Shown here: positions 8,354 through 16,530 of the stretch, piece by piece
How the letters are laid out: each line of letters opens with the position of its first letter
Position numbering within the stretch: the first letter of the stretch is position 1
Source: Agromyces sp. Root81
GTDB taxonomy: Bacteria > Actinomycetota > Actinomycetes > Actinomycetales > Microbacteriaceae
Direction of reading: 5' to 3'
Assembly (NCBI RefSeq): GCF_001429165.1
Contig: NZ_LMIR01000002.1
Coordinates: forward strand, 186,001-250,000
DNA: 64,000 nucleotides
Translations under genes and position numbers: made by a program
Notes under the pieces: model-generated
Database searches by the model: none
What the model was told of the DNA's origin: nothing
What the model saw: the letters and a program-made list of their open reading frames with translations, nothing else

Positions 8354-9276
8354 CAGAAGTACCCGTCCTTCTTGCGATCCTCCATGGCGGCCTCCGAGAT
8401 GCGGTCGTCGGCCCGAGTGGCGCCGCGTTCGGTCAGCGTCGAGGTCGCCACCTCGGCGACGACGTCGGCGACGGATGCCGCGGCCGACTCGACCGCCCCG
8501 GTGCAGCTCATGTCACCCACGGTGCGGTAGCGCACCGTGCGGCGCTCGACGACCTCGTCCGGCCTCGCCGGCGAGACCTCGCTCACCGCCCGCCACATGC
8601 CGTCGCGGCGGTAGACCTCGCGCTCGTGGGCGTAGTAGAGCGGCGGCAGCTCGATGCCCTCGCGCTCGATGTAGCGCCAGACGTCGAGTTCGGTCCAGTT
8701 CGAGATCGGGAAGGCGCGCACGTGCTGGCCCACCGTGTGGCGGCCGTTGTAGAGGTCCCAGAGCTCGGGGCGCTGGTTGCGCGGGTCCCACTGGCCGAAC
8801 TCGTCGCGGAGGCTGAGGATCCGCTCCTTCGCCCGTGCCTTGTCCTCGTCCCGGCGGGCGCCGCCGAAGACCGCGTCGTGGCGACCGGCTGCGATCGCGT
8901 CGAGCAGCGGCTGCGTCTGCAGCGGGTTGCGCGTGCCGTCCGCACGCTCCTGCAGGCGGCCGTCGTCGAGGTAGTCCTGCACGGATGCCACTTCGAGGCG
9001 GAGGCCGAGGCGGGCGACCGTGCGGTCGCGGAAGTCGATGACCTCTGGGAAGTTGTGCCCCGTGTCGACGTGCAGCACGGGGAACGGCACGCGTCCGGGC
9101 CAGAACGCCTTGGCGGCCAGGTGCAGCACGAGCACCGAGTCCTTGCCGCCCGAGAACAGCAGCACGGGCCGCTCGAACTCGGCGACGACCTCGCGGATGA
9201 TGTGGATCGACTCGGACTCCAGCGCGTCGAGCGTGTCGATGCCGGTCTCGAAGGGGATCGTGTCGATGGCGCTCAT
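8353..9276 (-). CDS. cysD: Sulfate adenylyltransferase subunit 2
   Basis: A 307-residue PP-loop ATPase that adenylylates sulfate to APS, acting in complex with CysN. The PP-loop SGGKDS is at 42-47; LHVDTGHNFPEVIDFRD and GGARRDEDKARAKER are family blocks, and the C-terminal DGYF ends the protein as in CysD. The ATG at 9276 is used rather than longer in-frame alternatives because it overlaps the cysH stop as ATGA, as most genes in this operon do. Confidence 0.96.
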   Translation of the reverse strand: MSAIDTIPFETGIDTLDALESESIHIIREVVAEFERPVLLFSGGKDSVLVLHLAAKAFWPGRVPFPVLHVDTGHNFPEVIDFRDRTVARLGLRLEVASVQDYLDDGRLQERADGTRNPLQTQPLLDAIAAGRHDAVFGGARRDEDKARAKERILSLRDEFGQWDPRNQRPELWDLYNGRHTVGQHVRAFPISNWTELDVWRYIEREGIELPPLYYAHEREVYRRDGMWRAVSEVSPARPDEVVERRTVRYRTVGDMSCTGAVESAAASVADVVAEVATSTLTERGATRADDRISEAAMEDRKKDGYF

Positions 9277-10016
9277 ACGTGAAGCCCGCATTCCGTCTTG
9301 TCGAGGCCCGCCCAGCGGCCGGCCCTGGGGTCTTCGCCCTCCGCCACCTTCCGGGTGCACGGTTCGCAGCCGATCGACGGGTAGCCCTGGCTCAGCAGGT
9401 CGTTCACGGGGACGCCGAAGGCGTTCGAGTAGTCGATCAGCTCGTCGAAGCTCCACGCCGCGAGCGGGTTGACCTTGACCAGCCCGTTGCGTTCGTCGAA
9501 CGTCACGAGCGGGGTGTTCGTGCGAGTGGGCGCCTCGTCGCGGCGCACGCCCGTGAACCACAGCTCGTAGCCCGTGAGCGCATCGTGCAGGGGTGCGACC
9601 TTGCGCATGGCGCAGCACTCGGCGGCGTCGCGGGCGAACAGGTCGAGCCCGTACTTCGCGTTCTGCTCGGCGACCGTGAGTTCGGGCAGCACGTCGACCA
9701 CGCGCACGTCGAGCGCCGAGGCGACCCGGTCCCGCGTCTCGTAGGTCTTCGCGAAGTGGTAGCCGGTGTCGAGGAAGAGCACGTCGACACCGGGCAACGA
9801 CTGGGCGACGACGTGCGGGAGCACGGCGTCGGCCATCGAGCAGGCGACGGCTGCGGCATCCGCATGGAAGTTGCGTGCGACCCAGGCGATGACCTCGTAG
9901 GCGGATGCCTCGTCGGCCGCGAGGCTCCGGAGTTCGACGTTTCCCGCCTCGGCCAGCGAGCGCAGCTCGTCATGGGTGCGCAGCGCCGTGGCGCGCGGAG
10001 CGAGGGAGACGCTCAT
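9273..10016 (-). CDS. cysH: Adenylylsulfate (APS) reductase, [4Fe-4S] assimilatory type
   Basis: A 247-residue enzyme that reduces APS to sulfite using thioredoxin. The catalytic cysteine lies in the C-terminal ECGLH motif (Cys243). The paired cysteines CC at 134-135 and CxxC at 217-220 are the [4Fe-4S] ligands that distinguish APS reductases from the cluster-free PAPS reductases of enterobacteria. This agrees with the absence of CysC. The start at 10016 overlaps the sulfite reductase stop (ATGA), and the stop overlaps the cysD start. Confidence 0.96.
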   Translation of the reverse strand: MSVSLAPRATALRTHDELRSLAEAGNVELRSLAADEASAYEVIAWVARNFHADAAAVACSMADAVLPHVVAQSLPGVDVLFLDTGYHFAKTYETRDRVASALDVRVVDVLPELTVAEQNAKYGLDLFARDAAECCAMRKVAPLHDALTGYELWFTGVRRDEAPTRTNTPLVTFDERNGLVKVNPLAAWSFDELIDYSNAFGVPVNDLLSQGYPSIGCEPCTRKVAEGEDPRAGRWAGLDKTECGLHV

Positions 10017-11746
10017 CGCAGTGCCTCCTCGTCGGCGCGGTGCGCCCATTCGGCGAACGTCTCGTCACTCGCGGTGTCGCGGTCGTCGAGGAATCGCTTG
10101 ACCACCCGCTCGACGTAGTCGGCGATGCCGTCGGCCGTGACCTTCAGGCCGCGGACGGTGCGGCCGAGGCCGGCCTCCTCGCGGTCGGCCGTCGCGAGCC
10201 CGCCGCCGAGGTGCACCTGGTAGCCGGGAACCTGCTCGCCGTGGTCGTCCATGATGAGCTGGCCCTTCAGGCCGATGTCGGCCGTCTGGATGCGCGCGCA
10301 CGAGTTCGGGCAGCCGTTGACGTGCAGGCTGATCGGGTGCGGCAGGTCGAAGCCGTCGAGCGTGCGCTCGAGGTCGAGCACCGCGGCCGTCGCGAACGCC
10401 TTGGTCTCGACGATCGCGAGCTTGCAGAACTCGATGCCCGTGCACGCGATCGTGCCGCGGCGGATGAGGCTCGGTCGGGCCGAGAGGCCGAGCTCGTCGA
10501 GGCCCGTGATGAGCGACTCGACGCGGTCTTCGGGGATGTCGAGGATCACGAGCTTCTGGTGCGGTGTCGTGCGCAGGCGCGAGGAGCCGTGCGCCTCGAC
10601 GAGGTCCGCGAGCTTCGCGAGCGCCGGGCCCGAGACCCGGCCGACGATCGGCGTCGCGCCGACGTAGAAGCGACCGTCCTTCTGGCGGTGCACGCCGACG
10701 TGGTCGCCGTGGGCGAGGGGCTTTGGAGCCGCGGGGCCGTCGGGCAGCGGGGTCGCGAGGTACTCGGTCTCGAGCACCTGGCGGAACTTCTCGGTGCCCC
10801 AGTCGGCGAGCAGGAATTTCAGGCGGGCCTTGTTGCGCAGGCGCCGGTAGCCGTAGTCGCGGAAGATCTGGGCGACTCCGTGCCAGGCCTCCGCCACACG
10901 CTCCGGGGCGACGAAGACGCCGAGGCGCTCGGCGAGCCGCGGGGTGGTCGAGAGTCCGCCGCCGACCCAGAGGTCGTAGCCCACGCCGAACTCGGGGTGT
11001 CGCACCGCCACGAACGCGACGTCGTTGATCTCGTGCACGACGTCTTGACTCGGGTGGCCGGTGATGGCCGTCTTGAACTTGCGGGGCAGGTTGGCGAGCG
11101 TCTCGTCGCCGATGAACCGGCTCGTGATCTCGTCGATCTGCGCGGTCGGGTCGATGAGCTCGTCGGCGGCGATGCCCGCGACGGGCGAGCCGAGCACGAC
11201 CCGCGGCACGTCGCCGCACGCCTCGGTCGTGCCGAGGCCGACCGCCTCGAGACGCCGCCAGATCTCGGGCACGTCCTCGACGCGGATCCAGTGGAGCTGG
11301 ATGTTCTGCCGGTCGGTCAGGTCGGCGGTGTCCCGGCCGAAGTCGATCGAGATGTCGGCGATCACCCGCAGCTGCTCGGTCGTGAGCTGCCCGCCGTCGA
11401 TGCGCACGCGGAGCATGAAGTACTCGTCTTCGAGTTCATGCGGTTCGAGCGTCGCGGTGCGACCGCCGTCGATGCCCGGCTTGCGCTGCGTGTAGAGGCC
11501 CCAGACGCGGAACCGCCCGTGCAGGTCGGTCGGGTCGATCGACGCGAAGCCGCCCTTCGAGTAGACGCGCTCGATGCGGTCGCGCACGCTCAGGCCGTTG
11601 TCGACCTGCTTCCACTCCTCGTTGCCGTTGAGCGGCGTCGTGCCGTCGACCTTCCACTGACCGTGCGGGCGGCTCGCCGGACGCGGCGGACGCTCGCCGG
11701 CACGGGCCGCCGGACGGTTCGGCGCCTCGATCGTCTCCTGCGTCAT
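10013..11746 (-). CDS. sir: Ferredoxin-dependent sulfite reductase (NirA/SirA family)
   Basis: A 577-residue siroheme/[4Fe-4S] enzyme that reduces sulfite to sulfide. The cluster and siroheme cysteines are about 433 and 439 (CTGIEFC) and 478 and 482 (NGCPNSC). Tyr85 and Cys177 are spaced as the Tyr-Cys crosslink pair described in M. tuberculosis NirA. Two ferredoxin-like half domains repeat the sulfite/nitrite reductase fold. The first about 50 residues are a Pro/Arg-rich tail. Nitrite reductase activity is the alternative for this family, but the cys gene context supports sulfite. GAGGAG precedes the ATG at 11746. It is the first gene of a tightly coupled nine-to-ten-gene run. Confidence 0.94.
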   Translation of the reverse strand: MTQETIEAPNRPAARAGERPPRPASRPHGQWKVDGTTPLNGNEEWKQVDNGLSVRDRIERVYSKGGFASIDPTDLHGRFRVWGLYTQRKPGIDGGRTATLEPHELEDEYFMLRVRIDGGQLTTEQLRVIADISIDFGRDTADLTDRQNIQLHWIRVEDVPEIWRRLEAVGLGTTEACGDVPRVVLGSPVAGIAADELIDPTAQIDEITSRFIGDETLANLPRKFKTAITGHPSQDVVHEINDVAFVAVRHPEFGVGYDLWVGGGLSTTPRLAERLGVFVAPERVAEAWHGVAQIFRDYGYRRLRNKARLKFLLADWGTEKFRQVLETEYLATPLPDGPAAPKPLAHGDHVGVHRQKDGRFYVGATPIVGRVSGPALAKLADLVEAHGSSRLRTTPHQKLVILDIPEDRVESLITGLDELGLSARPSLIRRGTIACTGIEFCKLAIVETKAFATAAVLDLERTLDGFDLPHPISLHVNGCPNSCARIQTADIGLKGQLIMDDHGEQVPGYQVHLGGGLATADREEAGLGRTVRGLKVTADGIADYVERVVKRFLDDRDTASDETFAEWAHRADEEALR

Positions 11747-11821
11747 GTCTGCTCCTCGGTCGCCGCTGAGTGCGGGTTTCGACCGAGGCTAGGCGTGTTG
11801 GCGGCGGGCCGGAGCGTGCGC

Positions 11822-11887
11822 CGTCACATCACGGCAAGGAAGGCAACACGGCGTCAATCACGGCAATGCGGCGTCACAATCCGTGAC
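11822..11887. promoter_or_regulatory. Repeat-rich control region upstream of the sulfite reductase operon
   Basis: A 15-bp direct repeat (GGCAAcaCGGCGTCA at 11842-11856, GGCAAtgCGGCGTCA at 11862-11876; 13 of 15 identical) has a 20-bp period, so copies fall on nearly the same face of the helix. A second repeat, ATCACGGCAA, is at 11828-11837 and 11857-11866. A perfect GTCAC-N5-GTGAC inverted repeat is at 11873-11887. Minus-strand TTGACG occurs here, but no convincing -10 pair was found. The regulator is not encoded in the window. Confidence 0.55.
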
Positions 11888-11902
11888 ACGGGGCGTACGG
11901 CG

Positions 11903-12652
11903 CTATGCTCCCTGCGCCGAGTCGGAGGCCTCCGCGGCTGCCTCAGTGGTCGCCTCCGCGAACCGGTCGAGCACGACCTCGACGAGCTCGTTCGGGGCAT
12001 CGTCCGGGGTCAGGAGCGGCTCGGTGACGAGATCGGCGCCAGCGGCGGCCGCGAGGTCCTGGAAGTACCCCGGTGCGAGCAGGTAGCTCGCCGCGACGAC
12101 CCGGCGGGTGCCCCCCGCGGCTCGCACCTGGGCGATCGCGTCGGCGAGCCGGGGCTCGGCCGCGGAGAGGAAGCCGACGGTCACCTGAGTGCCGAGTACG
12201 GCGCCGAGGCGCTCCCCCATGTCCCGGCAGTCGTCGACCGCACGCGCGTCGCTCGACCCCGCCACGGCGAGCACCACGAGGTCGTCGGGCGCGGCGCCCG
12301 CCTCGGCGAGGCGGCGGCGCAGCACCTCGGCGAGCCGGTCGTCGGGCCCGAGGGCCGCGGCGAGGCGCACGGTCCGGTGCTGCACCGCATCGATCTCCCG
12401 TCGTAGGTCGACGTGCACGTGGTACCCGGCCGAGAGCAGCAACGGCACGACGACCGCGGGCATCGCCGGCGGCAGCGAGGCGAGGGTCGCCGCGACATCC
12501 GGCTGCTGCACGTCGACGTGGCCGAGTCGCACCGCTGCCGAATCCTCGACCGACGCCGCGACGGCGTCGATGAGCCGCTGCACCGCGGCCTGTCCGTCGG
12601 GCGATGCGGTGCCGTGCGATATGCCGACGAGGGCGGCCGTGGTGAGGTCCAT
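11903..12652 (-). CDS. CbiX-type sirohydrochlorin ferro-/cobalto-chelatase
   Basis: A 249-residue protein of the CbiX/SirB class II chelatase family. The N-terminal LVGISHGTASPDG carries the conserved histidine near residue 14; a second His-containing segment (LLSAGYHVHVDL, around residues 75-86) fits the other half of the active site. It would insert Fe2+ into sirohydrochlorin to give siroheme for the sulfite reductase just downstream, complementing CobA. The ATG at 12652 has GGAGGG directly abutting it, so a GTG at 12664 is a possible alternative. A 156-base regulatory gap separates it from sir, so co-transcription is uncertain. Confidence 0.85.
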   Translation of the reverse strand: MDLTTAALVGISHGTASPDGQAAVQRLIDAVAASVEDSAAVRLGHVDVQQPDVAATLASLPPAMPAVVVPLLLSAGYHVHVDLRREIDAVQHRTVRLAAALGPDDRLAEVLRRRLAEAGAAPDDLVVLAVAGSSDARAVDDCRDMGERLGAVLGTQVTVGFLSAAEPRLADAIAQVRAAGGTRRVVAASYLLAPGYFQDLAAAAGADLVTEPLLTPDDAPNELVEVVLDRFAEATTEAAAEASDSAQGA

Positions 12653-12707
12653 CCCTCCATCGTGCACTGCCGTCGGAATGCTCGCGCGCGCAATACCGTC
12701 AACGGCT

Positions 12708-12736
12708 TTGACAACACTGTGGACACACCGTAGATT
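12708..12736 (+). promoter_or_regulatory. Near-consensus sigma-70 promoter of the esterase gene
   Basis: TTGACA (12708-12713), a 17-base spacer, then TAGATT (12731-12736). Transcription should begin near 12743, leaving a leader of about 16 bases that is almost entirely the ribosome site GAGGGAG (12748-12754) ahead of the ATG at 12759. This is the best-matching promoter seen in the window. Confidence 0.8.
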
Positions 12737-12758
12737 CCGGGAGACACGAGGGAGCAAC

Positions 12759-14336
12759 ATGACATCTGGGAGACTCGCCAAGGTCGCGTCGATCGCGATC
12801 GCGGCCACGGCCACGGCACTGCTGCTGAGCGGATGCATCGCCGGCGGCGCAGCCGACGACGACGCGCCTGCCGCCGCGCCGCAGGTCGAGATCGAGCAGG
12901 GGTCGCTGACGGGCGTCGCGACCGCCGATGGCGTCGAGTACCTCGGCGTCCCCTTCGCCAAGCCTCCGGTGGGCGACCTCCGCTGGCGCGAGCCCGAGGC
13001 CCCCGAGCCCTGGGAGGGCGTGCTCGACGCGTCCAAGCCCGGCCCCGACTGCGCGCAGACGGTGAACGGCGACTCCGACGGCTCGCTGAGCGAGAACTGC
13101 CTCTACCTGAACGTCTACGCCCCCGACGACGCCGCGACGGAGAAGCTGCCGGTCGTCGTCTTCCTGCACGGCGGCGGGTACACCGCGGGCACGCCGAACA
13201 TCTACGACGGCCGCAACTTCGCCGCGACCGGAGACGCCGTCACCGTCATCCCCGCATACCGTCTGGGTCTCTTCGGCTTCTTCGCCACCGCGGCGACGGC
13301 CGAGGAGGGCGAGTACGGCGCCCAGGGCAACTGGGGCATGCTCGACCAGCAGCAGGCGCTGCGCTGGGTGCAGGAGAACATCGAGTCCTTCGGCGGCGAC
13401 CCCGACAACGTCACCATCGTCGGCGAGTCCGCCGGCGGCGGCTCGGTCTGCTTCCAGCTCGCGTCGCCCACGGCTGACGGGCTCTTCGACAAGGCCGTGG
13501 TGCAGTCCATGGGCTGCGGCGCCGGCGCACCGGCATCCGACCCGACCGAGTTCACGACGCAGTGGGGCTGCGCGGCCGATGACGCCGAGTGCCTCCGCGC
13601 CGTGCCGACCTCGACGATCGTCGGAACGGCGACCGGGTTCGGCTTCGCCTCCCCCGCCAGCGGCGGCCCCGACCAACCGGTCGGCCCGCTCGAGGCGGCC
13701 GCCGACGGCACCCTCGCCGACGTGCCGATCATGATGGGCGTCACCCGCGACGAGTGGCTCGGCTTCGCCTCGGCGCAGTACCCGCTCGACCCCGCCGAGT
13801 ACGAGGCGGGCGTCACCGCCCAGTTCGGTGCGCTCGCCCCCGACGTGCTGGAGCTCTACCCCGCCGATGCCGGCGAGGACCCGATCTTCGCCTCGGGTTG
13901 GCTCAGCGGCGACTCGATGTTCGCCTGCCCGTCGGTCGTCGCCTCCGACACCTTCGCCGACGCCGGGCGCTCGGTGTACTTCTACGAGTTCGCCGACGAG
14001 ACGACCCCCGGGTGGCGCTCGCTCGGCGACCCGTTCCCGCCCTCGACGCTCGCCCTCGGCGCCACGCACACCACCGAGCTGCAGTACCTGTTCAACTACA
14101 CCGCCGCACAGCGCGGGTTGAACGACGAGCAGTCGGCCCTCGCCGACCAGATGGTCGCCCTGTGGTCGTCGTTCTTCGAGACCGGCACCCCGAGCATCGA
14201 CGGCGGCCCCGAGTGGACCGCGTTCGCCGACGGCCGCGGGGTGCTGGAGCTGAAGACCGAGGAGGCCGGCGGCCTCGAGATGATCGACACGTTCGAGACC
14301 GCGCACAACTGCGGGTTCTGGAACGGACTCGGCTGA
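12759..14336 (+). CDS. Type-B carboxylesterase, exported lipoprotein
   Basis: A 525-residue alpha/beta hydrolase of the carboxylesterase/lipase type-B family. The signal peptide ends in a lipobox with Cys26 (LLSGC), so it is probably anchored outside the membrane. The oxyanion loop HGGGYTAG, nucleophile Ser224 in GESAGG and the catalytic histidine near 437 (GATHTTELQYLF) are present; the acidic triad member is not certain. Several Cys pairs in the mature part are compatible with disulfides. It hydrolyses a carboxylic ester of unknown identity. Its own strong promoter and a terminator make it a single-gene unit, divergent from the chelatase gene. Confidence 0.88.
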   Translation: MTSGRLAKVASIAIAATATALLLSGCIAGGAADDDAPAAAPQVEIEQGSLTGVATADGVEYLGVPFAKPPVGDLRWREPEAPEPWEGVLDASKPGPDCAQTVNGDSDGSLSENCLYLNVYAPDDAATEKLPVVVFLHGGGYTAGTPNIYDGRNFAATGDAVTVIPAYRLGLFGFFATAATAEEGEYGAQGNWGMLDQQQALRWVQENIESFGGDPDNVTIVGESAGGGSVCFQLASPTADGLFDKAVVQSMGCGAGAPASDPTEFTTQWGCAADDAECLRAVPTSTIVGTATGFGFASPASGGPDQPVGPLEAAADGTLADVPIMMGVTRDEWLGFASAQYPLDPAEYEAGVTAQFGALAPDVLELYPADAGEDPIFASGWLSGDSMFACPSVVASDTFADAGRSVYFYEFADETTPGWRSLGDPFPPSTLALGATHTTELQYLFNYTAAQRGLNDEQSALADQMVALWSSFFETGTPSIDGGPEWTAFADGRGVLELKTEEAGGLEMIDTFETAHNCGFWNGLG

Positions 14337-14359
14337 TCCCGCACGGGCAGTGACGAGGA

Positions 14360-14393
14360 GGCGGGGCGGCTGGATCAGCCGCTCCGCCTTCTT
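14360..14393 (+). terminator. Rho-independent-type terminator after the esterase gene
   Basis: A 13-bp GC-rich stem (14360-14372 with 14376-14388, one G-T pair) with a GAT loop, followed by TTCTT. It begins 23 bases after the esterase stop. Confidence 0.7.
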
Positions 14394-14462
14394 CGTGCAT
14401 CGCACCGTCGCTTTTCTCGGACGCGCCGCGGCGACGTAAGCTGCAAGGCGGCGATTTGCGAA

Positions 14463-14489
14463 GACGAGCGGATGCGGCATCCGCTCGTC
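14463..14489. repeat. 27-bp palindrome in the leader of the ABC exporter gene
   Basis: Two perfect 13-base arms (14463-14475 and 14477-14489) around a single G; the core reads GGATGCGGCATCC. It ends 20 bases before the ATG at 14510, so it is either a transcript hairpin close to the ribosome site (GAAGAGGA) or a dimeric protein site. Confidence 0.6.
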
Positions 14490-14509
14490 GCGCGGACCAG
14501 GAAGAGGAC

Positions 14510-16387
14510 ATGAGCGACACCAGGACCCGACGATCCCCCTTCTCGAGGCGTGCAACGGCCACCGGGCCGCGCGCGACCTTCAGCCAGCTGCTGCCCTTCA
14601 TCTTCGAGCACCGGCCGGTGCTCATCTGGGTCGCGATCCTGTCGGTCATCGGCGCCCTCGCGAGCCTCGCCCAGCCGCTGCTCGTGAGCCAGGTCATCCA
14701 GATCGTCGAGGCCGGCGAACCGCTCGGCTGGATCGTCTGGGCGCTCATCGCACTCGTCATCATCAGCGGCGTGATCTCGGGCTACCAGCACTACCTGCTG
14801 CAGCGCACGGGCGAGGGCGTCGTGCTCTCGAGCCGAAAGCGACTCATCGGCAAGCTGCTCCGCCTGCCGATCGCCGAGTTCGACACCCGCCGCACAGGCG
14901 ACCTCGTCTCCCGCGTCGGCAGCGACACGACGATGCTGCGCGCCGTGCTCACCCAGGGCCTCGTCGAGGCGGTCGGCGGCACCGTGACCTTCGTCGGCGC
15001 CCTCATCGCGATGCTCATCATCGACCCGGTGCTGCTCGGACTCACCGTGCTCGTCATCGCGATCGCCGTCACGACCGTCACGCTGTTGTCGGGCCGCGTG
15101 CGCGAGGCCTCGCACCAGGCGCAGGAGAAGGTCGGCGACGTCGCAGCCTCCGTCGAACGCGCCATCGGAGCCGTCCGCACGATCCGTGCCGCCGGCGCCA
15201 CGGATCGCGAGATCCGCGACGTCGAGGTGCAGGCCGAGGGCGCATGGGAGATGGGCGTGAAGGTCGCGAAGATCTCGGCGCTCATCGTGCCGGTCGCCGG
15301 CATCGCGATGCAGGTCTCGTTCCTCGTCGTGCTCGGCGTGGGCGGCTTCCGCGTGGCATCCGGCGCCCTCTCGGTCGCGAACCTCGTCGCGTTCATCCTG
15401 TTCCTCTTCATGATGATCCTCCCGCTCGGGCAGGCGTTCGGCGCGATCACCTCGGTCAACCAGGCGCTCGGCGCACTCGGGCGCATCCAGGAGATCCTCG
15501 ACCTGCCCGATGAGGACGCGCACGATCGCGAACTCGCACCGCTCGCGCTCATGGTCGGCGACGCGAACGAGGGCGTGCTGCCGGAGGCCGCGGCGATCGC
15601 CTTCGACGACGTGCACTTCGCCTACGCGGCGACGCGTCAGGATCCGGCCGACCCGGCGAACGAGTCACCCGACGAGCACCTGCCCGAGCCCGATGTCACC
15701 GACCGGCAGCCGGTGCTGCGCGGCGTCTCCTTCCAGGTTCCGCGGGGTCGGCGCATCGCCCTCGTCGGCCCCTCCGGCGCAGGCAAGTCGACGATCCTCG
15801 CACTCATCGAGCGGTTCTACGACCCCTCGGTCGGCGCGGTCCGCATGGGCGGCCTCGACCTGCGCGCCCTCGATCGCGCAGAGCTCCGCGCCCAGATCGG
15901 CTACGTGGAGCAGGACGCCCCCGTGCTCGCGGGCAGCCTCCGCGACAACCTCAAGCTCGCGAGCCCCGACGCGAGCGACGAGGAATGCGAGCGCGTGCTG
16001 CGTGCGGTGAACCTCGGCGGCGTGCTCGATCGCGACCCTGCCGGCCTGGGCGCGGCGGTCGGGGACGACGGCATCATGCTCTCGGGCGGCGAGCGTCAGC
16101 GCCTGGCGATCGCGCGTGCACTGCTCTCGGCTCCCCCGATCCTGCTGCTCGACGAGTCGACGTCGTCGCTCGACGGCGTCAACGAGCGGATGATGCGCGA
16201 GGCGGTCGATGCGGTCTCCGAGGGGCGCACGCTCATCGTGATCGCGCACCGCCTGTCGACGGTCATCGACTCCGATCGCATCATCGTGATCGACGAGGGT
16301 CGGGTGATCGGCGAGGGCACGCACGCCGAGCTCGTCGAAGCGGTGCCGCTCTACCGCGATCTGGCCGCGCACCAGCTGCTCGTCTGA
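14510..16387 (+). CDS. ABC exporter, fused membrane and ATPase domains
   Basis: A 625-residue half-transporter of the type IV (MsbA/LmrA-like) ABC exporter class. Six hydrophobic spans lie in residues about 30-330. The ATPase domain has Walker A GPSGAGKS near 420, signature LSGGE, Walker B LLLLDES near 544 and the H-loop VIAHRLST. It would work as a homodimer, exporting an unknown lipid, drug or peptide. Unusual is an acidic, Pro-rich insertion of about 25 residues (roughly 375-398) inside the A-loop region just before QPVLRGVSF. GAAGAGGA precedes the ATG. Confidence 0.88.
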   Translation: MSDTRTRRSPFSRRATATGPRATFSQLLPFIFEHRPVLIWVAILSVIGALASLAQPLLVSQVIQIVEAGEPLGWIVWALIALVIISGVISGYQHYLLQRTGEGVVLSSRKRLIGKLLRLPIAEFDTRRTGDLVSRVGSDTTMLRAVLTQGLVEAVGGTVTFVGALIAMLIIDPVLLGLTVLVIAIAVTTVTLLSGRVREASHQAQEKVGDVAASVERAIGAVRTIRAAGATDREIRDVEVQAEGAWEMGVKVAKISALIVPVAGIAMQVSFLVVLGVGGFRVASGALSVANLVAFILFLFMMILPLGQAFGAITSVNQALGALGRIQEILDLPDEDAHDRELAPLALMVGDANEGVLPEAAAIAFDDVHFAYAATRQDPADPANESPDEHLPEPDVTDRQPVLRGVSFQVPRGRRIALVGPSGAGKSTILALIERFYDPSVGAVRMGGLDLRALDRAELRAQIGYVEQDAPVLAGSLRDNLKLASPDASDEECERVLRAVNLGGVLDRDPAGLGAAVGDDGIMLSGGERQRLAIARALLSAPPILLLDESTSSLDGVNERMMREAVDAVSEGRTLIVIAHRLSTVIDSDRIIVIDEGRVIGEGTHAELVEAVPLYRDLAAHQLLV

Positions 16388-16530
16388 GCGCAGGGCGGAG
16401 GCGCGCCACCTCAGTGCGAACCCGAGTGAAACTCAGTGCTCGCTCGGATGGCGCGCCGCAGCCGCCTTCGTAGCGTGGAATCCCGCATCCCCCACCGGAT
16501 GCGAGAGCCCATGCCCCACGGAGGACCACC

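Noticed and set aside
10013-11746. Assimilatory nitrite reductase instead of sulfite reductase
   Set aside because: The family covers both, but every coupled neighbour belongs to sulfate activation, siroheme or sulfonate uptake, and no nitrate reductase gene is near.
11747-11902. Possible cysteine-rich leader peptide upstream of sir, as described for mycobacterial sulfur operons
   Set aside because: No short open frame with clustered cysteine codons was found on the minus strand.
9905-12406. Long open frame on the plus strand antisense to the sulfite reductase gene
   Set aside because: High GC removes stops from other frames. The frame has Arg/Asp/Val-rich sequence without family motifs and lies opposite a well-supported gene. 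The same reasoning rejects the long frames at 18098-20053 and 40243-42429.
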